Source of the DNA: Anaerolineae bacterium
GTDB taxonomy: Bacteria > Chloroflexota > Anaerolineae > JAADDB01
Length of the DNA stretch: 47,784 bases
NCBI GenBank assembly: GCA_015486845.1
Contig: WFQU01000114.1
Span: 1-47,784, forward strand
Direction: 5' to 3'
Shown here one piece after another: positions 16,682 to 26,200 of this stretch (positions within the stretch are counted from its first letter, which is position 1; every line of letters starts with the position of its first letter). The notes under the pieces were generated by a model. The model saw only the letters and a list, made by a program, of their open reading frames with translations, ran no database searches and was not told the origin of the DNA. A program made the translations under genes and the position numbers.

Positions 16682-18874
16682 TTACTTTCCCGGTGTAGTC
16701 GTGTAATCCAACCCTGTCTCTGTAGCCGTCGCCGGGATTTTCTTGAACAATTCTACGTAAAATGTGCTGCCCTGCCCCGGCTCACTTTCCACGCCGATGC
16801 GACCGTGATGGTTCAACACGATATGCTGACAAATAGTCAGACCCAGGCCGGTGCCCCGGTAAGCCCGGCGTTCACTGGCGTCTACCTGGTAAAAGCGGTC
16901 GAAGATCTTGGCTTGCTCGGCGGTTGGAATGCCGATGCCACTATCTTGTACCCAAATACGCACCTTATCCCCCAAATCCTGACCATCCACCAACACCAGC
17001 CCGCCGGGCGGCGTGAATTTGATGGCATTCTCGGTCAAATTGGTAAGCACTTGCTCCATGCGCATGTAATCCGCCTCGACATCGGGAAAATCGTCCGGCA
17101 GACGATTTTCTAAGCGCAATTGTGCTTCCCGCGCCAGCGGCTCCAATTTCTGCACGACGCCGGCCGCCACCGCCGCCAGGGAAATCTCTTCCACTTGCAG
17201 GCGGATACGCCCCGCTTCCAAGCGGGAAAAAACCAGCAAATCTTCAATCATCCGTTGCAAGATCTTAGTCTGATCGCTGACAGTGGTGAGGAAATCTTTC
17301 TGGGTCGGTGTGAGAGGGCCGGTTTTGCCCATGAGGATAATCTCCACGAACCCTTTAATGCTGTGCAACGGCGTTTTCAACTCGTGCGAGACTGCGGAAA
17401 GGAAATTGGACTTCATCCGTTCCAGCTCTTTCTGAGCGGTGATATCGCGCAGGACGGCGACGACGCCGCGTTCTAAATGACTGCGCACCGGCGCTGCGAC
17501 GACCTGGTAAACCCGTTCGCCAGCTGTCGGCGTGGGGATATTGAATTCACGGCTGAGCACTTCGCCGCCGGTCTGGGTCTCTCTGAATAAATCAGGTAAA
17601 TCCGCCAGTCGCGGCGGCTGGCCGGCCCGCAGCTTGGCCCCGAAAATTGTCTCGGCCACACGGTTGAATAGCGTCACATTCCCTCGACTGTCCACCACCA
17701 GAACGCCATCGCCGATGCCCTGCAAAATTGCTTCCAACTCCTGTCGTTGCTCCAGAACACTTTCGTAAAGGCGGGCATTTTCCACGGCAGTGGCGGCAAA
17801 ATAGGCAAAGCTATCGGCCAACTGTGCTTTTTGCTCGTCCAACTCGGCTGCCGATTGATTGGCGGCCAACACTAATACCCCCAACAACCGCTCCCGGTAA
17901 ACCAAAGGCGAAAGCAATAGCGGTTTACCCTTTAACTGCTGATCGAATTGCCTGGCTAAAGGGCCGGCTTGGGGGCCAAAATCCTGCCAGGCGGTCTGGC
18001 CATGCTCGACAAGATATTGCAACAGGGGATCGGGAAACGTGATGGGCCAACTTTCGTCTATTAACGTCAGTGTGCCCGGCTGGCTGCCGACGAAACGTGC
18101 CTGTCCAATCTCTGGATTGACCAGTAACAGGCCACAGCGGGCAAAGCCGGTCAATTCCGATAGGCGATGCACGATAATGCGGACGGCATCCTCTAAATGC
18201 AGTGAGGCAGAGAGAGCACGGGAGACATCTTGCAACGAGCGCAATTGCAGAACACGGGCCCCCAAATCGCCGGCGGTCTGCTGCAGGACCTCGGTGTTGC
18301 GCGCTAAATCCGCTTGCTGGGCGGCTAAATCTGTTTCTAAGCGGTGGATAAGGGCGCGCAAACTGGCGATGCGCCGACCTAACGCCGTGGCGATGGTGAG
18401 CAGCAAAAGTAGCAGGATGAAACGAGCCAAGAAATCCGTTTCCAAGAGGAAAAACCAGTAACCAACAGCCCAATAAAGTGCCAGTACGTACAAAGGGCCG
18501 GCCAAGAAAAGTCCCCAGCGTAAGGAAGGCAGACCCTCGGCCTGATAAGCAGCTTTGATACCCAAGAGGGCAAAAAAGAACGGGAACGGGGATGAAAGCC
18601 AGCTAAAAGCGATGAGCGCCGTAACGAAAAGCATATCGGCGGCGAAAGTCAGGTAAAGGGACCAGGCGCGTCCATCCTCGAACCAAAGGAACCATATCGT
18701 GCTGGCCAGTGTAAAAACAGCATATAACCAGAGCCAGGGAGAAGGCCAGTTGCCGAACGGCTGATTCTGCTGGCCGTAGATGAGCCAGACGCCAACAGCT
18801 AAAAGTAGCCAGCGGATGGCAAGGCCGATTCGTCGTTCGGTGGCAATAGCTTCTGGTACCGACTTCTTGAGCAT
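16682..18874 (-). CDS. membrane sensor histidine kinase (GAF-PAS-HisKA-HATPase)
   Basis: 730-aa two-component kinase. It has about six membrane helices (residues 20-168), a coiled coil (170-210), a GAF domain (about 213-368) and a PAS domain (about 376-485). The HisKA domain has phospho-acceptor His497 (SHELKTPLHS). The HATPase domain has N-box ENAIKFTPPGG, G1 DSGIGIP, F-box FDRFYQVD and G2 GTGLGLT. The ATG at 18874 has a GAGG 6 nt upstream. An ATG at 18886 overlaps the upstream stop (ATGA) and is the alternative, giving 4 more residues. Longer upstream extensions are translations of the neighbour's Pro/Thr tail in another frame. The likely partner is the PhoB-type regulator at 26201-26902, at the head of the same gene run. 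Confidence 0.9.
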   Translation of the reverse strand: MLKKSVPEAIATERRIGLAIRWLLLAVGVWLIYGQQNQPFGNWPSPWLWLYAVFTLASTIWFLWFEDGRAWSLYLTFAADMLFVTALIAFSWLSSPFPFFFALLGIKAAYQAEGLPSLRWGLFLAGPLYVLALYWAVGYWFFLLETDFLARFILLLLLLTIATALGRRIASLRALIHRLETDLAAQQADLARNTEVLQQTAGDLGARVLQLRSLQDVSRALSASLHLEDAVRIIVHRLSELTGFARCGLLLVNPEIGQARFVGSQPGTLTLIDESWPITFPDPLLQYLVEHGQTAWQDFGPQAGPLARQFDQQLKGKPLLLSPLVYRERLLGVLVLAANQSAAELDEQKAQLADSFAYFAATAVENARLYESVLEQRQELEAILQGIGDGVLVVDSRGNVTLFNRVAETIFGAKLRAGQPPRLADLPDLFRETQTGGEVLSREFNIPTPTAGERVYQVVAAPVRSHLERGVVAVLRDITAQKELERMKSNFLSAVSHELKTPLHSIKGFVEIILMGKTGPLTPTQKDFLTTVSDQTKILQRMIEDLLVFSRLEAGRIRLQVEEISLAAVAAGVVQKLEPLAREAQLRLENRLPDDFPDVEADYMRMEQVLTNLTENAIKFTPPGGLVLVDGQDLGDKVRIWVQDSGIGIPTAEQAKIFDRFYQVDASERRAYRGTGLGLTICQHIVLNHHGRIGVESEPGQGSTFYVELFKKIPATATETGLDYTTTPGK

Positions 18875-18882
18875 ATTCGACC

Positions 18883-20283
18883 TCATCGAGACGGCGGCGG
18901 GCCGGGCGTGCGCGTCGGCGTGGCTGTTGGGAACGGCGTCATGGTAGCCGTCGGGCTCACCGTGGTGGTGGGCGTGCGGGCCAACATAGCAGTTGGCGTG
19001 ACAGCCGGAGGGGGCGGCACCGGCGTATTGGTACATGTGGCTGTGAGTGTCGGACGCGCGGTCGCGGTCGGCGGCACTGTCTTTGTTGGTGTCGAGGTCA
19101 ATGTGACGGGAGGCGTAGCCGTGGCCGGATGCGCCGGCGCCAGCGTGGGCGTAGCTGTCGGAGATGGCGTGTTAGTCGGCGTAGGCGTAGCGGTAAAAGT
19201 AGGCGTCGGCGTGGCTGTAGACGTAGCGGTGGCGGTCGGCTGCCCTTGTTGGCGCCACCAAAGCCCATCGTTCCCCACGGCATACAGCCGGTCCGGTTGC
19301 ACCGGATCAATGGCGATATACCGAGCCATAGCAGCCGAAAGCGATTCCGGTAAAGGCCGCCAGCGCGCGCCGCCGTTATCCGAAAACCATATCTGACCGT
19401 TGCTGCTGAGCAGGAAAAGATAACCCGCCAACACAGGGTGAACGACCAACTGCAGGGGTGCGCCGGGCGGCAACGCCCGACGGCGCACTGTTCCGTTAGT
19501 CGTCGAAACTTGCCAAAGAGATTCCGTTCCCAAGAGGTAAAGCGCCCCCCCTTTCTGTTCCGCTGTAACCATCTGAAAAACATGCCGGGACGGCACAGCA
19601 CAAAAACGACGCCAAGTCTGCGCTTTGGTTGTTCTCTGCCAGAGATCGCCTTTTTGATCCAGCAGCCACAACGTTTGCCGGCCCAACAGCAACTGGGCTG
19701 GCTTGACGCCAAGGGGCCAGGGGATGTTTTTTTGCAGATGGCCCTGTTCGTCGAAAGCCAAAATGCTCCCTTCTGTGGGCCAAAGGAGATTCGCATCACC
19801 GAACCAGCCAGCCAACAAGGGCCATAGCCTTGTGCCGGCAGGCAATTGTCGCAGGCGTTGCCATTGATCTTCCCCATCGAGGCGGTAAAGGGAGACATAT
19901 GATCCTTCACTGGCAACAACGGCCAGTTGACGGCCATCTTGGGGCGAAACGGCCACATCCAAAAGCTGCACGCGCCCCCATTGGTCACGCGGCAAGCCCT
20001 CTTGCAAAATCATCCAGGTCATGCCACCATCCACACTGCGTTGCAATGCGCCGTTCGCCGACCAAAGGTAAATGCGGGTCAAACCTTCCCATTGAGCGGT
20101 GAGGATACCGTTCCAATGCTCTCGTTTCCCTCCGATGATTTGCCAGGCGAAAGTGTGTCGGCCGGCCGCTATGGGGATGAGCAACAAAGGGGCAGTGAAA
20201 ATGGCAACGGCCAGCAACCAGGTCGCCAATCGCCGGCGGCGAGGCTGGCTAAGTCCCGTGATAGGAATGTGAAGCCCCTTCAT
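18883..20283 (-). CDS. beta-propeller (BNR-like) membrane protein with Pro/Thr tail
   Basis: 466-aa protein with a short cytoplasmic N-terminus and one membrane helix (about 20-40). About 300 residues follow with Asp-box/BNR-like repeats (RSVDGGMTW, WFSDNGGARW, and the decayed LYLLGTESLWQVS), the pattern of sialidase-type or YCF48-like propellers. The last 115 residues are almost only Pro, Thr, Ala, Ser and Val. The membrane helix and stalk-like tail suggest exposure outside the cell. No enzyme active site is evident, so a binding or sensing role is inferred. The stop overlaps an alternative start of the kinase gene (ATGA), and the TPR gene ends 7 bp upstream, so the three are tightly coupled. 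Confidence 0.72.
   Translation of the reverse strand: MKGLHIPITGLSQPRRRRLATWLLAVAIFTAPLLLIPIAAGRHTFAWQIIGGKREHWNGILTAQWEGLTRIYLWSANGALQRSVDGGMTWMILQEGLPRDQWGRVQLLDVAVSPQDGRQLAVVASEGSYVSLYRLDGEDQWQRLRQLPAGTRLWPLLAGWFGDANLLWPTEGSILAFDEQGHLQKNIPWPLGVKPAQLLLGRQTLWLLDQKGDLWQRTTKAQTWRRFCAVPSRHVFQMVTAEQKGGALYLLGTESLWQVSTTNGTVRRRALPPGAPLQLVVHPVLAGYLFLLSSNGQIWFSDNGGARWRPLPESLSAAMARYIAIDPVQPDRLYAVGNDGLWWRQQGQPTATATSTATPTPTFTATPTPTNTPSPTATPTLAPAHPATATPPVTLTSTPTKTVPPTATARPTLTATCTNTPVPPPPAVTPTAMLARTPTTTVSPTATMTPFPTATPTRTPGPPPSR
18886..19245 (-). repeat. Pro/Thr-coding low-complexity repeat
   Basis: Degenerate short tandem repeats built on ACGCCGACG/GTCGGCGTGGC-like units encode the P-T-A-T tail of the propeller protein. 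Open frames on the opposite strand (Val/Gly-rich) are compositional shadows. Confidence 0.75.
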
Positions 20284-20290
20284 GATCAGC

Positions 20291-21757
20291 TCATCGTTCT
20301 GGCGTTGGCACCGGCGTTGACGTCGCCGTGGGCCGCGGCGTGGGTGTATGCGTGGGCGGCGGTGGCGGTGGCGGCGTGGCGGTCGGGGGGCGCGGTGTAA
20401 AAGTCGGCGTCGGCGTGGCGGTTGGCAGCGGCGTTGCTGTCAACGTGGCCGTGGCGGTGGACGTTGGCGTCGGCGTGGCCAACGCTTTCAGCAAAGCGTC
20501 GATCTGGTGTTGTGCTTTCCCCGTATCCGCCACTGGCAAAGCGGCCGCCTGGCGGTAGATTTTCAACGCCGTTTGATAATCCCCGGCGGACAGATAAGCT
20601 TGCCCTTGTTGCAACAACAGCGTGTATAGGTGTTCCGGCACCTGGCCATCGGCGTAAGTCGGTGCTCGTTGGTAGAGCAACTGCCAACGCGATAAAGCTG
20701 TATTGGTCTCATGGCGTTGTTCTGCTAAACGAGCATTCAGGTAAAGACTAACCAACTCTCGTTGTTGGGCAGCTTCTTCGTTCTTCGGATGAAGCGCCAA
20801 TGCCGTGCCAAAATATTGCAAAGCCAAACGCATAGTATCCGTATTGGCTTTGTCCCCCTGGGCAACAATCCGCTCACCTTCTTTCAAATAGCTATTGAAA
20901 AGGTATTCCGTGACCGCATCTTGCCGATAACTGGGCGCTGTTTTGCGCACCCAGGCAAAAGTAGAGATAGCCTCGGCCCATTTACCGTGATCGAAAGCGG
21001 TCACACCAGCATTGAAATGCTCCGCCAATTGTTTTTGTTGGTTGGCGTAAGTTAATAGTTCTTGGACGTCCTGGTAATTGGGATCAATAGCAACAATAGC
21101 GTTGAGTTCTGCCAGCGCCTGATCCCAATTTTTAGTTTTAATGGCAGCCTGGGCCTGGCGATAATGATTAGCCAGATTGCGCAGCCGTTTAGCGCGCGCT
21201 AAACCCACTTTGGCTGCGCTTTCGTTGGGCGCGAGGCGGGAAAGTTTTTCGAAAGTAGAGACAGCCGTATCGTAATCACCGGTAGCCAGTGCAGCCAAGC
21301 CTTGATCATATAACGACCGTTGTTCGTCTTGTAATTGACGATTGGTGAACCCAGGCAACCAACCCTGATGGGCCCCCCACAGAAAGAGCGCGATGGCCAG
21401 GAATAAGGGGATGAGCAACCAAAAATAGCCTCCGGCACGTTTTTTATGCTGCTCACCCGGCAAGGGCTTTATTTTTTCTGCGGCAATGGCAGCGGCTAAA
21501 CGTCCCGGCTCCACTTCTTCCAATTGGATAAACCAACGTACCTCGTCCAGCAGTGCGTCCACGCCGGCCCAGTTCGGATAATCCGCTTTCAGTTCACTAA
21601 AAGCGGCCAACGCCAAACGCCAATTGCGCTGGCGATAGGCCTGCATGCCACGTTGATAAAGCAGCTCGGCAGCAGAGACGGCTCCCCCGTCCGTAGTGGA
21701 GGTCTCTGTTGTCATCGTTTTTGAGGACTGAGAAGCTTGGGCTGGGCGTTCAGTCAT
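20291..21757 (-). CDS. TPR-repeat membrane protein with Pro/Thr tail
   Basis: 488-aa protein. A small cytoplasmic TPR-like pair (residues 28-80: YQRGMQAYRQRNWRLALAAF) precedes one membrane helix (about 111-128). About five TPR units follow (140-420; for example QGLAALATGDYDTAVSTFEK and GQAYLSAGDYQTALKIYRQA), then a 65-residue Pro/Thr tail. TPRs bind protein partners, and their outside location suggests assembly of an extracellular complex. The ATG at 21757 has no clear SD; the upstream stop is 32 bp away. It lies between the surface protein and propeller genes, on the same strand and closely spaced. Confidence 0.78.
   Translation of the reverse strand: MTERPAQASQSSKTMTTETSTTDGGAVSAAELLYQRGMQAYRQRNWRLALAAFSELKADYPNWAGVDALLDEVRWFIQLEEVEPGRLAAAIAAEKIKPLPGEQHKKRAGGYFWLLIPLFLAIALFLWGAHQGWLPGFTNRQLQDEQRSLYDQGLAALATGDYDTAVSTFEKLSRLAPNESAAKVGLARAKRLRNLANHYRQAQAAIKTKNWDQALAELNAIVAIDPNYQDVQELLTYANQQKQLAEHFNAGVTAFDHGKWAEAISTFAWVRKTAPSYRQDAVTEYLFNSYLKEGERIVAQGDKANTDTMRLALQYFGTALALHPKNEEAAQQRELVSLYLNARLAEQRHETNTALSRWQLLYQRAPTYADGQVPEHLYTLLLQQGQAYLSAGDYQTALKIYRQAAALPVADTGKAQHQIDALLKALATPTPTSTATATLTATPLPTATPTPTFTPRPPTATPPPPPPPTHTPTPRPTATSTPVPTPER
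20294..20490 (-). repeat. Pro/Thr-coding low-complexity repeat
   Basis: Short degenerate repeats (GGCGTCGGCGTGGC-type on the plus strand) encode the C-terminal P-T-A-T tail and a seven-proline run of the TPR protein. They resemble those at 18886-19245. Confidence 0.7.
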
Positions 21758-21789
21758 AAGAATTTATGTCATCTCCCGCGCTGCATTCA

Positions 21790-24700
21790 TTATCGTTCAT
21801 TATCGCCGAATAGGCCAGGCGGAAAAACCGCAGGGCGATTCGGTTGTGGCACTGTCACCGATGCACTCCCCATCTGTCCTGTTATAGTGGGAAGGTAAAC
21901 ATGATGGTTAATCTGGTTGTCTTGCACCTGGACGTCATCCACTATCGTCCAGGTATTATACAAATTATCCCAGCGATTCCAATTAGCTAAGCGCACCATT
22001 ATCATCTGCCCGGCATAAGGCGTTAGATCATAAGTGAAATGTTTCCACCCCAAATCGTGCTCGACGCCGTAATCCACGCCAGCCACCGGCGGGTTATGGC
22101 CTCGATAACCGTCGATGAGCGGTTTGGCCAATTGTTTGCCCTCTGGCGTCAAAATAGTAACCTCGAACGTATCCTGCCAGCGGTGGTGCGAATAAGCATA
22201 ACGGACGTCCCAGGTGATCATGTGATACCACAATGAGAGATACGGATGGGTCATCTGATTCTGATCGGGCACGCGCAACACTTGCCAAATCTCCGCGGCG
22301 CCGATGGGCACTTTGCCTGGGTGTTCGTTGGTCCCATATTCGTCCGGATCGCCTAAATAGGCCACCAGCGAAGTGTTGCCGTTGTAGGATAGCCCCGTGC
22401 GCACCGTTCTCTTCAAGCCGTCTTCGTTGCCCGACCAGAAACGGAACGTGCCGGTCTCAAAGCCGCCGTCCACCACCAATTGCAAATTGGTGTAGCCATC
22501 ACCGTTCGGATTGGCGCTAAAAGGCTGCGTGTGCCCAGCTTTGTCTTTGGCCCGCACCCGGAAAAAATAGGTGTGTCCCAACTGGCCAAAATAATCACCA
22601 CCACTGTCCGTCGTGCTCACTTGCCAAATTAGCCAGCTACCGTGCCACCCTTCGCGCACTTGCACGTCGTAAGAAGCAATGCCGCTGCCCGGCGCCGGAT
22701 CGACGCCGCCCCAATTCACGTGAAAAAGCACGTTATCGCCGAAGATCGGCCGGTACCGGGTGGTATACGAAGGCAAAGGACGCAAATAGGCAATGGGTGC
22801 GTATGAATCGATATTGAGGGCTACCGGTTGTGCCGTTTGGACATTGCCGGCCTGATCATTAGCCCAAACGTGTAAAGTGTGTTGACCTTGTGTTTTCCAG
22901 ACGAAGTTAGTCGTGTCGGTGAACGGCTGGCCGTTGTCAATGCGCACCCACACATGGCTCAAACCAGAAACGGTGTCCTGAGCATGCAAGCTGACGCTGA
23001 TGGGACCGGTGAACCAGCCATTGCTGCCACGCTCCCCGGTCAGTTGCACATCAAGGTGCGGCGGCGTGCCATCATACCAAATCGCTCGCGGCAAACGCAA
23101 CGCATGCCGGTAAGCGGCGTTACCGGCGTTATCCTGCAACCAGAGGTAGAGATCGAACTTTCCTTCAGCTGAGATTGTGAGATGGGCCGGGCTATCTCCC
23201 GCGTAAAAAGTGCCGTCGTCGGGAAAAGCCGGCGCACTGCCCACCTTATACCAAATGCCGGCAATGCCACTATCATCCAACGGTGCCTGCCAGGTGACTG
23301 TGTACACGCCGCTGGTCGTCCAGCCATGGGGCGCAATGGCAGCGTGCCGCAGAATTGGTGGCGTCGTATCCAGCCGCACGGTAATCCGATTAGCTGTTTC
23401 CACATTGCCCGCTTGGTCGACGGCCCGGTAAAACAGGATATGCTTGCCATCCTTATTGACAACAGCCTGGTTTCCCGTTTGCCACGGGTTGCCATCAATG
23501 GCGTATTCAATGTGATCCACACCGGAGAGGGTATCAGTGGCGGTGAAAGTCGCCGTAACTGGCCTATTGTACCACGCTTCCGGCTCCGTTGTGTCGGGCG
23601 GCGGCAAAGTAATCGTAGTGTGAGGTGGTGTAGCATCAAAATGAAACACATTACGCGCCCTGATATTTTGCCGGAAATCAGCATTGCCGGCGCCATCCTG
23701 CAACCAGAGGTAAAGATCATGCACCCCTTCGCCGGATACTGTGATGCCGCTGGCGCTGTGACCGCCGCTGCTGTAATGACCGTCATGGTCGCCGGTAGGA
23801 GGCTGATCGACCTTGTAATAAGCGCCTGCAACGGATGAAAGGTCGGCCGGCGTGCCCCATGTCACGGTAAAGCTGTTCTGGTTGGTCCAGCCCGACGGCT
23901 GAATGAACAAAATAGTCGGCGCGGGCGGCGCCGTTTTGTCGATCCAGATATCGGTGGGATAGCTAACTTCCCTGTGCCCGGCGTTATCCACCGAATAGAA
24001 CCAAATCGTGTGGCGGCCGTCCTCGGTCAGGGCAAAAGAGGTGCCCTGTTGCCAGGCGCCCTGATCCACCCGGTAAAAAGTACCAGCAATGCCGGACCCG
24101 TCGTCTTTAGCCACTAACGTCACGCTAACAGCACTGCGATACCACGGTTCGTTGCCAGGAACCCCATCCACGATATACGTGGTAGTTGGCGGTTGTGAAT
24201 CTAAGCAAACATCAATAGGCCCCGAATCTCGGTAATTGCCGGCCATATCAATGCTGCGCACGCGTAATGTGTGCTTCCCATCTTGATTAAAGACAATGGT
24301 TTTCCCTTTTTGCCAAGCCATATCATCAACGGCATAGATAACTTTGTCCAGCCCGGATGTGTTATCCGTCGCTGTGACGGTCACCGTGACCGGTTCGTAG
24401 AACCAGCCACTGGCCTGACGTGACGCTGAATAATGGAGCGCCAAAGTTGGCGGTGCCCTGTCAATAGCAACGCTCTGCGAAATGACTGCCGATACATTGC
24501 CGGCGAGATCGTCCGCTTTAGCGGTGACCGTGAAGAGGCCGTCTTGGCTAAGCTGCACCGTATTGCCCTCTTGCCATGTGCCCGACGCCAAACGATAGTA
24601 ACGCGTTTGCACGCCGGAGGCGGCATCTTGGGCATCGATATGAACCTGAACGCCGCCAGTGTACCAACCATGAGCGCCAAGCGGGCCGTCCAGATTCAGT

Positions 24701-26091
24701 TGCACCGATGGGGGCGTGCCATCGAAAGAGAACGCAGCTCGTTTGACATTGCGCGTGTTGGGATTGCTGTTACCGGCACCATCCACCAACCAGAGATAAA
24801 CATCGTAAACGCCGTCGCCGGGCATTTGTAAGTCGCTAATGCGCTGCAACGCGTTGCCGGAGACGAATGTGCCATCATCGACGGCAGCCGGCTCACCGTT
24901 GAACCGATACCAGGCACCGCTAATGCCGCTAAGGTCGACAGGGTTTTGCCAGGTGAGGGTGAAACTGTTCACGTTTTGCCAACCGGTCGGGGTGGCATGC
25001 AGTGCGACCGGGGCACCCGGCGGTGTGTTGTCGTAACGCACGACGCCGTTAGCCGGGCTTTGCCAGCCAATATTTCCCGCGCCGTCTTGCAGCCAAAGGT
25101 AGAAACTGGTTGCGCCTTCTTGCGGCACGGTCAGGCTAAGGCTGTCGATGCCGTCCCCGGCGACGAATACGCCGTCGCCCGGCCCGGTTGGGGGCGCTTG
25201 CCAGCGATACCAGACGCCAGCAATGCCGCTGGCGTCATCCGGATTGCGCCAGGTGGCTGTGAAAACAGCGCTGTTCTGCCAGCCACTCGGTGTGATGGTC
25301 ACGCTTTGCGGCACACCAGGCGGGATGTTATCCACTCGGAAATTTATAGGTGTGCTAAGCTTCGTCCAGCCAGCTACGTCAACAGCGCGAGCTGTAGCGG
25401 TATACACGGCTTGCTCCTGCCACGTCGGCAGTGCTGTGACCTGCCATGTTGTCGTGCCCGCGGCGTCGATCCAAGTAGAACCATCCTGCCAGCCGCTGCC
25501 ATTCCAGAATTCCCCTCGCTGATTCTGCAGGGAAAGCGCTACTCCGGCGAGGCCGGATGTGGCATCAGAAGCATTGCCGGCAATGGCGGTCACCGCGGTA
25601 TAGAGGCCGCTCGCCTGTGGAAAAGTAATAGCTATTTGCGGCGGCACCGTATCGATTTGGCGGTTAAACCCGGGGCTGACCGCTTCCTCCCCGCCGCTTG
25701 CTTGCTCACGAAAGCGCACCCAGTTGCCAGCGCCGTCCGGCAGCGCTAACTGGGTGACGCTGATTAGCGCTGTGCCAGTCAGCGGGCTGCTGACGGCCAG
25801 GCTATCCGTGAGCCAGGCACTCCAGGAAACCTGATTGTCCGTGGAAAAAGCATAGCGGATGGTATCCAGATGTGTGGCGCCTAAACCCATTGCCTTAACG
25901 TGCACGCTGATGGGCGTGTGCGTTATCCAGCCGGGTGCGTCCTGATCTTGCCAAACGACAACATTTATTTGCTGCGGCGCTTGTGCCCAAACCGAACCAA
26001 AACTGATTAAGAGGAAGGTTGCCAACAATAATGGAACGCATATTTTTATGTGCTGGCGTTTCCGGACGAGAAATCCACGAATCTTGTTCAA
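21790..26091 (-). CDS. large secreted modular surface protein, 1433 aa
   Basis: Secreted protein with a signal peptide (about 1-36, ending SVWAQA). It consists of about ten Ig/FN3-like modules of 90-105 residues, each starting at a PP after an Asp. Type A modules carry GW-N-FT-TW, DSGI-G-WY and YLWLQDGAGN. Type B modules resemble OmpL47-like repeats and carry GWY, A-D--SG, DGKHT and D-AGN. Their order is roughly B', A, A, B, B, B, A, B, A, B, then an FN3-like unit and a C-terminal jelly-roll-like region (about 1200-1390) before VYLPTI and a 30-residue tail. The start is a TTG at 26091 with AGAGGG 8 nt upstream. No enzyme motif is visible; ligand binding or adhesion is inferred from the architecture. 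Confidence 0.8.
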   Translation of the reverse strand: MNKIRGFLVRKRQHIKICVPLLLATFLLISFGSVWAQAPQQINVVVWQDQDAPGWITHTPISVHVKAMGLGATHLDTIRYAFSTDNQVSWSAWLTDSLAVSSPLTGTALISVTQLALPDGAGNWVRFREQASGGEEAVSPGFNRQIDTVPPQIAITFPQASGLYTAVTAIAGNASDATSGLAGVALSLQNQRGEFWNGSGWQDGSTWIDAAGTTTWQVTALPTWQEQAVYTATARAVDVAGWTKLSTPINFRVDNIPPGVPQSVTITPSGWQNSAVFTATWRNPDDASGIAGVWYRWQAPPTGPGDGVFVAGDGIDSLSLTVPQEGATSFYLWLQDGAGNIGWQSPANGVVRYDNTPPGAPVALHATPTGWQNVNSFTLTWQNPVDLSGISGAWYRFNGEPAAVDDGTFVSGNALQRISDLQMPGDGVYDVYLWLVDGAGNSNPNTRNVKRAAFSFDGTPPSVQLNLDGPLGAHGWYTGGVQVHIDAQDAASGVQTRYYRLASGTWQEGNTVQLSQDGLFTVTAKADDLAGNVSAVISQSVAIDRAPPTLALHYSASRQASGWFYEPVTVTVTATDNTSGLDKVIYAVDDMAWQKGKTIVFNQDGKHTLRVRSIDMAGNYRDSGPIDVCLDSQPPTTTYIVDGVPGNEPWYRSAVSVTLVAKDDGSGIAGTFYRVDQGAWQQGTSFALTEDGRHTIWFYSVDNAGHREVSYPTDIWIDKTAPPAPTILFIQPSGWTNQNSFTVTWGTPADLSSVAGAYYKVDQPPTGDHDGHYSSGGHSASGITVSGEGVHDLYLWLQDGAGNADFRQNIRARNVFHFDATPPHTTITLPPPDTTEPEAWYNRPVTATFTATDTLSGVDHIEYAIDGNPWQTGNQAVVNKDGKHILFYRAVDQAGNVETANRITVRLDTTPPILRHAAIAPHGWTTSGVYTVTWQAPLDDSGIAGIWYKVGSAPAFPDDGTFYAGDSPAHLTISAEGKFDLYLWLQDNAGNAAYRHALRLPRAIWYDGTPPHLDVQLTGERGSNGWFTGPISVSLHAQDTVSGLSHVWVRIDNGQPFTDTTNFVWKTQGQHTLHVWANDQAGNVQTAQPVALNIDSYAPIAYLRPLPSYTTRYRPIFGDNVLFHVNWGGVDPAPGSGIASYDVQVREGWHGSWLIWQVSTTDSGGDYFGQLGHTYFFRVRAKDKAGHTQPFSANPNGDGYTNLQLVVDGGFETGTFRFWSGNEDGLKRTVRTGLSYNGNTSLVAYLGDPDEYGTNEHPGKVPIGAAEIWQVLRVPDQNQMTHPYLSLWYHMITWDVRYAYSHHRWQDTFEVTILTPEGKQLAKPLIDGYRGHNPPVAGVDYGVEHDLGWKHFTYDLTPYAGQMIMVRLANWNRWDNLYNTWTIVDDVQVQDNQINHHVYLPTITGQMGSASVTVPQPNRPAVFPPGLFGDNER

Positions 26092-26200
26092 AATACTTTC
26101 CCTCTGTCACAATACGCTAAACGGGTGACTTCCACCTTCCCAACCGAGAAAGTGACCGTCACCCCCTGAAATCGTCACGTCTGATGAATGTTGGCGTTGT

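Noticed and set aside
18886-19036. 50-residue N-terminal extension of the sensor kinase
   Set aside because: It is the neighbour's tail read in another frame (His/Ala/Pro-rich); SD and overlap support starts at 18874 or 18886.
18908-19396. 162-aa Val/Gly-rich open frame, plus strand
   Set aside because: Antisense of the Pro/Thr tail of the propeller protein; composition is produced by the repeats.
24946-25749. 267-aa open frame antisense to the surface protein gene
   Set aside because: Antisense shadow of a repeated GC-rich gene; no SD and no recognisable domain.
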